Below, piece after piece: positions 24,335 to 35,213 of a stretch of 61,714 nt of DNA (position 1 is the first letter of the stretch; each line of letters begins with the position of its first letter). The notes under the pieces are model-generated. The model saw only the letters and a list, made by a program, of their open reading frames with translations. It was not told where the DNA came from and did no database searches. The stretch covers positions 582,902 through 644,615 of the forward strand of contig JAAOMT010000239.1 of assembly GCA_016748015.1 (NCBI GenBank). The letters are read 5' to 3'. This DNA is from Geosiphon pyriformis. Lineage: Eukaryota > Glomeromycota > Glomeromycetes > Archaeosporales > Geosiphonaceae. The translations under genes and the position numbers were made by a program.

Positions 24335-25219
24335 TGTTACTCATAGAAATATAAGAAATATATTAGCATAATTATTAGCCAATCAGAAGTAAGCGTAGTA
24401 AATGTGGAATTCCAGGATTTCTCTCAAGAATTGCAGGATTCCAGGAATTTCAGGATTCCCAATGAGGAATTGCAAGATTCCAGAATTCCAAGATTCCTCT
24501 CAAAAAAATCACAGGATTCCAGGAATTCCAGGATTCCTGTTGTGAAGAATTGAGGAATTGAGGAATCTCAATTATGTATATATAACAGTAGTGTTAGAAA
24601 CAGAAAAGACAGAATTGATACCACAGAATTCTTAACCTAGAAACACAATCATCAAATAAATAATTATTTCATATCTTAAATCCACTCTCCACTATCAACC
24701 CTTCATGTTGATAGTAATTGATACTTAACCACACTAGAACAATAGCTCTTGATCATGGCTATTAACGGGATACTAATTTGCAAATTGCCTTGGCTTATTT
24801 TTTTGCTTTCTTTATTTTTTCTTTTATTTCTTTTTCTTTATTTTATTTTGATTTGTTGTTATATACTAATTGATAAAAAATTAAGTGCTGAGTTATTGAT
24901 GTCAAGGATAGCCTGGTAAAAGACCCAAAAATACAGGTAGAATTTTATATATTATTGGATAGCTTACCAGAAGGGCACAACTGCCAGACTAAATCTGGCC
25001 ACCATGCTGAGAAAGAAATTGGGAAAACTCTTGGAAAATATATCTACTATCGACACTATTGAATCTCTGTTCATTATACAAAGGACTCAACCAAAACCTT
25101 CAGATCCATTAAAACCTTCAGATACAGCACCTTCAGAACAGCCTCAACAGAAGTAGCTTTTGAGCACCAAGTTATGAGTTTGTTATTTAATTCAACAGCA
25201 GAAATATTTACCTGTAACA
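24335..25219 (+). repeat. Gypsy-2 5' LTR (885 bp)
   Basis: TGTTAC at the start, GTAACA at the end. U3 holds palindromic tandem repeats of CAGGATTCCAGGAATT type (about 24408-24540). TATA-like TATGTATATATAACAG lies near 24572, where transcription probably starts just downstream. It matches the 3' LTR with scattered transitions, so the copy is not very recent. Confidence 0.95.
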
Positions 25220-25221
25220 TT

Positions 25222-25238
25222 TGGTGCTTCCTGTAAGG
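25222..25238 (+). other. Putative tRNA primer-binding site, gypsy-2
   Basis: TGGTGCTTCCTGTAAGG, 2 bp after the 5' LTR. The same bases follow the gypsy-3 LTR at 53625. Confidence 0.65.
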
Positions 25239-25281
25239 TATAATCTTACAAAGAACCAGCACCAACAACACCAAACCAAAA

Positions 25282-27415
25282 GTGGCAGAATCAGAAAATA
25301 TAGGAGCAAACCATTTAAGATTCGCAAAATTCTTATTTCAACACTATTGTCAATACTTGGGATTAAATCACAATTATATATCCGCTGAATCAGCCTTCAA
25401 TTTCTACATTAATGAAAAGATTTTTTTTTTATTAAGAACACCAGTGAATACTGAATCAGCAAGAGAAACTTTCTATAGGGAATTAATTCAAAATACCAAC
25501 CTGTCAACAAATCATAATTTCGCATCCATCATCACTGAGATCAACAAAAAAATTGAACACTACACTCAACAAAGATATCCAATTACATACGCTAGTAAAG
25601 GCAAGGGAAAATTACAAACACCAGCAGTAATACCCAGAAAATTACAGCCACCTGCTTGGAAGAAAAACAGAGTTGAATCCCCAAGCAACCCATCTTACCA
25701 CTATACATCTGGAAGTGCCATCAACATATCATCAACTGACGCGTTCTCATCAACTGCAACATCAGCATTTGGACAATACCCATTCCAAAGTAGACAAAGG
25801 AAAACAGAATTGTTAAAACCATACGGCGAATACTTTGAGAGATTTAATTTGCAATCATCAACCCCATCAGGACTTTGATCACCACCACCTCCACCAGATT
25901 TTGGAATCTCTGATCCATGGGAAGCAGCAGAATCAGAAAAAGAGGAAGAAGAATCAGAGGATCAAGAATTTACTTACCAAAAACCCGATCACTGAAAGCC
26001 CAGAAGTTGAAATCCTGGAAGTTGAAACCCCAAATCTTCAAGCTCAGCAAAATTTAAATATAGAAAATTCGGAAATTAAAACTCTGAATCAGCAAAGACA
26101 GAACAATTCAAAACCCAAATTAATTAATCAGCAAAACTTACCTCCGATAATCATCATCGATCAACTGCCGATTAATCCAGTAGCCGAACCTATACAACAG
26201 CCACTTCAACTATCATCCCAACAACTACTTCAACAGCCACCACAACCATCTAACTTTGACCCAATGGCCTATGCACCCATCACAAAACTCGACAACTTTA
26301 CTGGTGAAGAGGATGATGCTTAAGTATGGCTGAATAATGTAGAAAAAGCCATTACAGCCAACGGATGGAATGATGCCTGAGCCATGCAAGCCATTCCCTA
26401 CTTTCTCAAAGATACCACCAATTCATGGTATCAGAGCTTGGTTAATAAACCACAAGATTTCAATGCCTTCAAAGTGGAATTCCTAAGATACTTCAGCAAC
26501 AACAATAGCATTAATCGCCTAGTCAATACATTTACCACCATAAAACAAGGAGAAACTGAAGCAGTCACCACTTACCTGGAATGCTTCCATCGAAACTTGC
26601 GCCAAATTCAAGCAATTGATGACGACTATTTCACAGCACCACAGATACTTAACCAGTTTATCCATGGCCTATGCAGCAGTATCTTGCAACATATATATCT
26701 GTTGCATCCTGGCATGCTTCAAAACACAGTCACACACGCCAAAGATTTTGAATCTGCTGAGTCAGAGGCTAACCATGCCTAAGCTGTTAATCTAATAATG
26801 AATAGATCATCTGAATTGGATTCTAAATTGGAGAAGTTCAGTGAATTAATCAATAAGAGATTGGAAGGATACTTAACTGACAATCACACCATTTATCAGC
26901 CTCCACAATGACACAATAACCAAGGACATTCTAATCATGGCCAAAATCAACCGTGTCCATCTTTATCAACCAATCAACAGTGGCAACAAAAAATGCGTAT
27001 CTGCCACTATTGTGGTAACCAAGGACATATCCAAATTGACTGTTATCAGCATTTAAATAACCAACGATCGGAAAATCAATATCGAAACCCTGATCACTGG
27101 TTCCAAACTCCAAATCATTATCCAAATCAAAGTCAAGACCAATATTGGAATAATTACCTGCCAATAACACAGCAACCAATCTATCAACTGCCAGTATATC
27201 AACCTCCAATTTATCAACCGCAGCCACAAGTAATATATCAACCACAGCCACAAATTATTTATCAACCCCAACCAATTCAAACACCACTTCAGAATCCAGC
27301 TCAAATGACATCAGACAACCCTCAATCCAGAGTCACTCAAAACTGGAGATCGGCGATAGTTGTTCACCAACCAATTCCCCATTCACTAGACTTACCATTA
27401 AGATCACGCACCTAG
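25282..27415 (+). pseudogene. gag: Gypsy-2 Gag with CCHC zinc knuckle (broken)
   Basis: Nucleocapsid precursor. The coherent frame begins at GTG 25282 and contains no ATG up to 25878; the same GTGGCA start occurs in gypsy-3 and gypsy-4. The N-terminal helical domain (HLRFAKFLFQHYC) is followed by a Pro/Gln-rich linker. A frameshift near 25980 moves to the frame used for the rest of pol. Next come a retrotransposon-gag region (TTNSWYQSLVNK, FLRYFSNNN) at 26380-26780 and a knuckle CHYCGNQGHIQIDC near 27000, then a Tyr/Gln/Pro-rich repeat. Stops lie at 25876, 26321, 26378, 26780, 26909 and 27413. Confidence 0.85.
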
Positions 27416-28030
27416 AATTTGAATACCAGTCGCGTCCAAAACCCAAATTCCCAACATTATTTAAGTCTCCTGGTTACCCCAGAAAATGCCACATCCAACA
27501 ACACAGAATCCAATTAGCATATACCTACCAACACAATTCTACTGGCAACCATCTCTAGCGACAAATCCCTAGCAGCCATCTTTCTTTTCAAACTCGAAGA
27601 AAACACACCAATACTATTATTTAGTGGAGCCACCCTCAAAGAGAAACCCATAACAGCAATATACATGGATGTCAGAGTTGATGGTCACCCCATCAAACTC
27701 ATCCTAAATAGTGGATCAGCTGGCAGTATAATCACACGAAAACTCATAGATCAATTAGGTCACCAAGTTGATTGAGCTGCCAGCACCAGAATCATCACAG
27801 CCAATGGAGCGACCAAAACTCCAATCAGTGAAATCGACGAGTTTCCTTTTGAAGTCAATGGCATCATGACTCCCATTAAAGTTCTAGTAATGGAAGCCAC
27901 TCAATACCAAGCTCTCGTTGGTAATGACTGGCTATCCAAAGTTAATGCAACGTTAAACTGGAACACCCAAGAACTCTAGCTAACGTATTAGGGCCAACAC
28001 ATAGGTGTTCTGGCCATGTGTGGCCACTTC
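27416..28030 (+). pseudogene. pol: Gypsy-2 aspartic protease (catalytic D to N)
   Basis: Same frame as gag. The retropepsin-like core starts VDGHPIKLILNSGSAGSII at about 27680, with Asn in place of the catalytic Asp. A flap region (ANGATKTPISEID) and the C-terminal half with ATQYQALVGNDWLSK follow. TGA at 27774 stands where gypsy-3 has TGT, so the ancestral codon was probably CGN (Arg). Further stops occur at about 27977 and 27989. The protease would cut Gag-Pol; this copy should not. Confidence 0.8.
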
Positions 28031-29233
28031 AAAATGCCTCCAAGAAAAAAACTATGGATTGAACTGGAGGAGGAGAAAGAAAAGCCTATCTGGGAAGCCT
28101 ACCAAGTATTGTGGGCTAATGAAGAGCACAACGAGCTGCCGCCAATACTCTCCTGGGATAACAACAACAAGAAAAAAGGGAAACAAAAGGAAGAACTTAC
28201 CTGGGAAACTGATGACCTGACATGGATCGACAACGATGAGAGTGAACTGACTTCAAGCTGGGAATGAGAAGAAGACAAAGAAAATAAAGAGAAAAGAAAA
28301 AAAAAAGAGACCACCCAAACCACTATCACTTATAACACCCACACTATACCACAACAATCTACCTATCGTCGACCTAAGCTTATATGCATTGATTGTGGTA
28401 AGAAATTGTCATCAATGGGCACATGCTGTGGCGACGATGAGGAATACCACATCACAACAAAATTCTACTGTCATCTATGCTTATTCAAACGCTTTGGATG
28501 ACCAAAAAGACAAGAAAAATGGGATAACCAACCTTGTCTCACTTGTGGGGAGACCCTGCTAGATGAAAGGATGTGGAATGACATTCCAGGATGTGGAGGA
28601 ACGTGCGACGTATCATGTCAATACATGATTCTAATAAGTGACTGGGTAAGGAAAAAAACCCCAATGAAAGCAGCCTGGCAAAAAGCCATACAGTGACTGG
28701 ACAGTTGTCCACATGATGATGACAAAATTTGGCAAATGGCACTTGCCAAAATTGAAGGGGCGACGCCAGAAGAGATAAAAGTGATTAAAGACAACTCCCC
28801 AGAACCTTTAGAGCTTGACTGGGATGCAGAACCCATCATAAACCTCCTAGATCCAGAACAATTCCACAAACACTACCAAGAATTAGCATCCACAAGGGAA
28901 GAATAAGAACAATGGTTAGAGCAGTTAAATGCTCGACTATGTCAACACTGCCTAATTCCCTGTGACTTCCAGTATTGTGATGAGTGTAACCTCATTTACA
29001 ATCCACCACCACGCATGATCTATTTGATCTCTGAAGAAAAAGAACCAATCAGCAGCTGTGCATCAGAATCAGAATTGCCAATCAATCGTGATTCAAACTC
29101 CGACGATGACGACAATAACAATAGTTCAAGCTCTGTTCAAATTGGCAATAATGACAAAAACGATTTAGACTCAGATTCAAAACCCGATGTAAACTATGAA
29201 CAATACATTGCACTACCAGATCTCTCCAAGAAA
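28031..29233 (+). pseudogene. Cys-rich linker module between protease and dUTPase (gypsy-2)
   Basis: About 400 codons in the gag-pol frame that match no retrotransposon domain I know. An acidic, Trp-rich part (ELTWETDDLTWIDND) is followed by repeated Cys pairs: CIDCGKKLSSMGTCC (about 28387), YCHLC, PCLTCGETLLDE, CDVSC, and near 28940 LCQHCLIPCDFQYCDEC. The spacing suggests two or three zinc ribbons or knuckles. Between them lies ISDWVRKKTPMKAAW, which looks helical. A Ser/Asp-rich tail precedes the dUTPase. Gypsy-3 has the same module, so it is a family trait. In-frame stops lie near 28265, 28499, 28694, 28904 and 29234. The role is unknown; nucleic-acid binding is a guess. Confidence 0.7.
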
Positions 29234-29239
29234 TAAGAG

Positions 29240-30217
29240 TTGAAATGGTATAGTGACAATGGGGAAGGTATTATGCCAGAATATGCACATAACATGGATG
29301 CAGGGTTTGATCTGAGATATCCAGGAAAAGATGCCATCAAATTAGAACTGTATTCACACACCTGCATTGATCTGAAAATAGCACTAGAAATTCCAGCAAC
29401 AACAATGATTCAATTAGCATCTAGGAGTAGTTTAGCGAAAAGAGGGATCAATATAAGAGAAGGAATAATTGACGCAGGATATATAGAAAATATCATTGCT
29501 ATGCTACAAAATGACTCAGAAAAGGCCTATATAATAGAGCCCAATAAAAAGATAGCACAGGCAACATTCCTGTCTCTGATTAGAGTAGCTCAGTTAGTGT
29601 CAGTGGGAAAGAAGGAGGAATTGGGAATAACAGCGAGAGAAATACAAGGATTTGGATTAACGGGTAGAATAGAGGTACCAGTTAATATGGCGGAGGAAGA
29701 AATTGTTGGCCAAGGAGAAATTATCTCAACTGGTCAAGTTATTTCCATTTCATCATATAGCCAGTATATGTTAGCAATAGAAAGGAAGGAAAAGGAGCAA
29801 GAACAGATTTTTGAAGCAGAAGCAACCCTTTGTGAATCAGGAGAGATTGGGTTGATCAATCTCCACATACCAGCCAAAAGCTATAGCAGCATAAAAATTC
29901 CCATCTACAACAACACTGGCAATGTCATCAACATACCAGAAGGAACCACCATTGGATATTTAACCACAGAAATAGAAGACCAACCACCAAACCCCATTCT
30001 AGACTTTCCACAACTTTGTGGATATGTTGACATCACATCACAAATAATCTATGGACGAGACAAATATTATTTGCTCCAACCAGAACAATTGGAACAAATG
30101 AACATGGGAAACTTAGATTCACTTCAATGTATGCAGCTCAAGATGTTACTCAACGATTTCAATGACATCTTTGCCAGCAAAAATGAGTTTGGCCAAACTG
30201 ACATCATCCAGCATTAG
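29240..30217 (+). pseudogene. dUTPase domain and PR-RT linker in gypsy-2 pol
   Basis: Trimeric-type dUTPase, which hydrolyses dUTP to dUMP and keeps uracil out of newly made DNA. All five family motifs are in order (residues from 29240): DAGFDLR at 20-26, SRSSLAKRG at 61-69, GIIDAGYIENI at 75-85, KKIAQ at 103-107 and GFGLTGR at 137-143. The domain is uninterrupted over 29240-29690. A beta-rich linker (INIPEGTTIGYLTTE) leads to RT. It lies in frame between the Cys-rich module and RT and has no start of its own, so it would be released from, or work within, Gag-Pol. The dUTPase part looks catalytically intact although its neighbours carry stops. Confidence 0.88.
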
Positions 30218-31500
30218 ATCAAGACTAGAGATACAATGCCAATCAAACAAAGAGCATACAGAGTGCCACCAGCCAGCCACAAGATTTTTTGTCAAGAAAT
30301 AAACAGAATGCTTGACAATGGGCTAATTCAACCATCAATGAGTCCATGGTCATCACCAATGGTACTCATCCATAAGAAAAATAGAAAAATCCGGTTTTGT
30401 GTAGACTACAGGAAACTCAATGGTGTAACTCATGGAGACAGTTATCCAATTCCATGAATACAGGAATTATTCGATGCTTTCGGTAGGAACAAATGGTTCT
30501 CCACATTAGATTTATACAGTGGTTACTGGCAAGTAGCCATAAATCCAGCTAACAAGAAGAAAATGACATTTACTACTAGAGAAGGGAATTTCGAATTTGA
30601 AGTAATGCCATTTGGCTTAACCAATGCCCCAGCAACTTTCCAACAACTAATAGAAATCATTTATACTGGCTTATTGTAGAAATCAGTAGTTGTATACTTG
30701 GATGACACCAATGTATTCTCAAAGACATTTGATGACTATTTTCATCATCTTCAACAAGTGTTTGAAAGACTAAGAAGAGCAGGACTAAAGTTAAATATGA
30801 CAAAATGCTTCTTTGGCAAGACAGAACTCAAATTCTTGGGACACATAGTTAGCAAAGACAGCATCAAAACGGATCCAGAAAAAATAGAAATAGTAAAGAA
30901 CTTTCCAGTGCTGACCAATATAACAGAACTGAAATCATTCTTGAGATTTGCCAGCTACTATTGTCATTTTATCAAGAACTTTTCCAAGATAGCACAGCCA
31001 CTTAATCAACTGCAAAACAAAAATGCGAAATATGAATGGACAGAAAGTCAACAAGAAGCTTTTGATATTCTGAGGAAAAAGCTCATCCAAGCTCCAGTAC
31101 AAATCTATTCAGATTATAGCAAACCATTCATTATCACCACTGATGCATCTGGCCAAGCATTGGGAGCAGTATTATTTCAGAGAGGACCAGATAACAGAGA
31201 ACATCTAGTAGTATATGCCAGCAGAGGTTTAACACCAGCCGAAAAGAACTATGGAACACTGGAACAAGAACACTTAGCAATATACTGGGCCATCATGAAA
31301 TGAAAAAAATACTTGAGCCAGAAGTTTAAAGTATACACAGATCACAAAGGATTAACATCACTCCAAAAACAAGAATTTGGAGATGGAAGACGGTCAAGAT
31401 GGAAAATGGCACTCGCACCATACAATTATACTATACATTACAAAAAGGGAAAAGACAATGAAAATGCTGACAGTTTATCGTGAATAAGACAAATCTAAGA
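30218..31500 (+). pseudogene. pol: Gypsy-2 reverse transcriptase and RNase H (in-frame stops)
   Basis: RT motifs are well kept: KIRFCVDYRKLNG, FSTLDLYSGYWQV, MPFGLTNAPATFQQ and VVYLDDTNVFSK with both catalytic Asp residues. RNase H shows TTDASGQALGAVL, TLEQEHLAIYW, VYTDHKGL and NENADSLS. Stops at 30215, 30455, 30677, 31301 and 31482 interrupt the frame. TGA in PIP-stop-IQ and LS-stop-IRQ fits lost Arg codons (CGA). No frameshift is seen. With the stops reversed it would be a normal gypsy RT. Confidence 0.9.
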
Positions 31501-33250
31501 ACATTTCAACCCAAAAATATAATAAAACCAGAACAATACCAATGGAAAAATACAACAAAAGATAAACATACAAAAATATCAACAATTGCAACATTATCTA
31601 AACACTCAACAATTCAAGGAGAATTTATCTTATACGGAACGAAGGAGTATTAAACACCAATCAAAATATTTCATCACTTACCAAAATATACTTTATCGGA
31701 AAAATAGAAAGGATCTAGATCAAGCAACCAGAGTAATTACGGAGCCAGAAAAAGAGACAATATTATTCAACATGCACTTAAATCCAATAGCAGGACATTT
31801 TTACAAAAAAGCAACCATGAAAAGAACTAGAAAAAGATACTATTGGCCATCAATATACCCAGACATCATTCAATATGTTCAAAATTGTGACGCTTGTCAG
31901 TGAAGAGAAAGAACAAAACCCAGTAAACCATTAAGACCAATCAAAGTGGAACAACCATTTGACCATATGGAAATTGATTTAATAGGACCATTAACAATCA
32001 CCAGCAGAAGAAACAGATACATAGCAGTAGCTATGGACTATCTTACTAAATGGCCAGAGGCAAAAGCAATTCAAAGAGTGGATGCAGAATTTGTTGCCAA
32101 ATTCGTTCATCAGGATTTGATTTGTCAACATGGATGTCCAAAAGAATTATTATCAGACCAAGGAACTTATTTTGTGAACAGAACATTAACAGAATTGAGC
32201 CAAAGATTCGGAATCAAGAGACCATTATCATCCATACCATCCACAAACCAATGGATTAGTAGAAAAATTCAACAGAACATTGTGTAAAGCAATAGCCAAG
32301 CTCAGCCAAGAAAACCAAAACAATTGGGATTTGTTCATACCATCAGTACTATTTGCTTATCAGACAATGAAACAAGATACTACACAAACAACACCATTTG
32401 AATTAGTATATGGGAGAATAGCAACGTTATCAGTAGAGAGAGAAATTAATACATATCCAGCTGAACCAATAACAAAGGAAAATTTTCAAGAAACATTGCT
32501 GAGAAAAACATATGACTTAATAGAAACATTGGAAAACAAATGCAGAAGAGCAGCTGATAATATCCAAAAATCACAAGAAACACAGAAAGAAAGACACAAT
32601 AGTCAACTACCAGACAAACCAGCTGAATTCAAGATCGGAGACAAAGTATTACTACATTATACCAAAGCGGAAAAACAATGGAGTGGAAAATTTAATCCCA
32701 AATGGGACGGACCATTTCACATAGAAGAAATTCTAGGAAATGAAGCTTACAAATTAAGATTGAATAACAAAATTTTAACCAAAGCAGCACATGGAGATTG
32801 ACTGAAACCATATCACAACATCACACTACTATCTACCAGTAATATTCCACAATTAGAAGTACAGAGAATACTAGTCCAACCAGATAAGATTCCACAAGAT
32901 CGGGAACCAATCATTATTATCGACAACAACACGTTAAATTGATCCATCAAAAAAATATATAAAGACATGGTAGATGCAACAGGAAATATCAGAAAAATGG
33001 AAATTACAGACAACATTCACTCACTAGTACAACAACTCTTTCAATTAATCCAACACCAGGAAATGGAAATTACAATCAATCAACAAACCATTCGATATCA
33101 AGATACTAGAAAGATATTTCAATTCAGAACACAAAAGAAAACTGAAAATACTGTGGACAAAATCATGGCAAAAGTAAAATTAGCAATAAAAGAATCGACA
33201 AAAGAGTCACTATATCAAGAGTTGACTAAAGAAACTTGGAATTGGTAGAT
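31501..33250 (+). pseudogene. pol: Gypsy-2 integrase and C-terminal extension (broken)
   Basis: HHCC zinc domain (HLNPIAGHF, CDACQ) at about 31770-31900. Catalytic core with D in EIDLIGPL, D in LSDQGTYF and E in HPQTNGLVEKF; this last motif reads only after a 1-base frameshift near 32235. The C-terminal domain shows KFNPKWDGPFHIEEILG. The frame continues past integrase into a 110-codon basic extension (32967-33248) with no match I recognise. Stops are at about 31902, 32799 and 32939. Confidence 0.86.
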
Positions 33251-33634
33251 ACAACAATTTCCATGAAACTATTGTTATTTTTACTTGGGACAACATGTAA
33301 ATATCCAGAATCTATATACGGATAAAACAAAGCAATTATTCGACCAAAGAGTACTAATTAGAATATTTTGTGGAAAAGAACAACTTATTCACACAAGCCC
33401 GAGCCATATACCAAATACACACAGCATTTTAAAATAAACCAGAAATATTGCTCAACAGAGCAATGGATCTGGTTACCAGTAATCAATTGGGAAAAATCAC
33501 CAATGCTCAATTTGAAGAATTACAGACCCAAATAACACAAGTAATTCTCGAAAACAAAATTCAGGAAATACTTCAAAAGAGAGAATTACATGAGTTAGAT
33601 TTCAACAGAGCTCAATATTAAAAGAAGGAAATAA
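33251..33634 (+). other. Gypsy-2 3' untranslated part and polypurine tract
   Basis: No clear coding sequence. It ends in AAAAGAAGGAAATAA (33620-33634), the purine tract directly before the 3' LTR. A similar GAGCTCAAT plus purine tract precedes the LTR of the G3 element at 60499-60530. Confidence 0.65.
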
Positions 33635-34519
33635 TGTTACTCATAGAAATATAAGAAATATATTAGCATAATTATTAGCCAATCAGAAGTAAGTGTAGTA
33701 AATGTGGAATTCCAGGATTTCTCTCAGGAATTACAGGATTCCAGAAATTTTAGGATTTCCAACAAGGAATTGCAGGATTCCAGAATTGCAGGATTCCTCT
33801 TAAAGGAATCATAGGATTTTAGAAATTCCAGGATTCCTGTCATGAAGAATCGAGGAATTGAGGAATCTCAATTATGTATATATAGCAGTAGTGTTAGAAA
33901 CAGAAAAAACAGAATTGATACCACAGAATCCTTAACCTAAAAACACAATCATCAAATAAATAATTATTTCATATCTTAAATCCACTCCCCACTATTAACC
34001 CTTCATGTTGATAGTAATTGATACTTAACCACGCTGGAACAATAGCTCTTGATCACGGCTATTGATGGGATACTAATCTGTAAATCGCCTTGGCTTATTT
34101 CTTTGCTTTCTTTATTTTTTCTTTTATTTCTTTTTCTTTATTTTATTTTGATTTGTTGTTATATACTAATTGATAAAAGATTAAGCACTAAGTTATTAAC
34201 GTCAAGAATAGCCTGGTAAAAGACCCAGAAATACGGATAGGATTTTATATATTATCGGATAGCTTACCAGAAGGGCACAACTGCCAGACTAAATCTGGCC
34301 ACCATGCTGAGAAAAAAATTGGGAAAGCTCTTGGAAAATATATTTATTATCAACACTATTAAATCTCTGTTCATTATACAAAGGACTCAACCAAAACCTT
34401 CAGATCCATCAAAATCTTCAGATACAGCACCTTCAGAACAGCCTCAATGGAAGTAGCTTTTAAGTACCAAGTTACAGGTTTGTTATTTAATTCAACAGCA
34501 GAAATATTCACCTGTAACA
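33635..34519 (+). repeat. Gypsy-2 3' LTR (885 bp)
   Basis: Same length and ends as the 5' LTR. U3 repeats lie at about 33708-33840 and the TATA-like region near 33872. The sequence is followed by the GTAG target duplication. Confidence 0.95.
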
Positions 34520-35213
34520 GTAGTTTTCCAAAATTGCAATTTCATCAATTTTTTTTTTAGCATAGTGGCCAGTTTATTTTAACAGTTATGCTTTTTTGAT
34601 AAGCTATCTATAAATTCTTTAAACTTTATACTCTTCTTTTGGGATCTTTTATCAAACTATTTTTAATGTCAATTACTTAGTGCTTAATCTTTTTTAATCA
34701 ATTAGTAAATTAACAAACAACAAAAAAAGAATAAAAATAAAAATAAAAAATAAGAATTAATATTTTGTTAATAACTGTAATCAAGAGTTATTGTTCTAAT
34801 GTAGTTAAGTATTAGCTATTATCAACATAAATTGTTAATAGTGAAAAGATAAATTGTTATAGGAATAAATATTTTTATTAATATTTGATATTTTTACTTT
34901 AAGTCATAGAATACTATCATATAAAAGAATAGATATATAATTAGAACTGGAGATTTTAAAACTAAAGATTCTGTCTTTTCTGTTTCTAACACTACTGCTA
35001 TATATACATAAATTTTATTGTATGAGATTTCTTGAATTTCTTAATTTTTTAGCCAGAAATCCTGGAATCTTGCAATTTTTTATACAAAAATCTTGCAATT
35101 CTGGAATTCTGCAATTCTTCTGAAAAGAATCCTGGAATTCTACTTTTTGCTATGTTTATTTTGATTAGCTATATTATGTACTAATATATAATTTCTATAT
35201 TTTATAAGTAATA
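34520..35213 (-). repeat. Inverted solo LTR of family G2, second part
   Basis: Continues 24174-24334. Read in reverse it gives the G2 LTR from the middle of U5 back to U3, including the primer-distal TCTAACACTACTGCTATATA region (about 34984) and GGAATTC-type repeats (35030-35130). It ends TTATAAGTAATA, the complement of the LTR start after transitions. With the first part it totals about 851 bp, close to the 861-bp LTRs. Confidence 0.7.

Larger units (their letters stand above)
24335..34519 (+). mobile_element. Gypsy-2: Ty3/gypsy element with dUTPase, family G2
   Basis: Full-length 10.2-kb element: LTRs 24335-25219 and 33635-34519 (885 bp each), primer site, gag, protease, Cys-rich module, dUTPase, RT, RNase H, integrase, C-terminal extension and purine tract. 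The 4-bp target duplication is GTAG (24331-24334, 34520-34523). From about 25985 to 32235 the whole gag-pol lies in one frame, interrupted only by about 20 stop codons. A frameshift lies near 25980 and another near 32235. It sits inside an inverted LTR of its own family. Confidence 0.95.

Noticed and set aside
29240-29690. dUTPase as a captured viral or host gene inserted by chance
   Set aside because: It is in frame with protease and RT in two separate elements at the same place, so it belongs to the retrotransposon family.
25876-32941. UGA decoded as Trp, to explain the many TGA codons in gypsy-2
   Set aside because: Many TGA codons match Arg positions, TAA and TAG stops also occur, TGG is used for Trp throughout, and the proposed kinase model ends in TGA.
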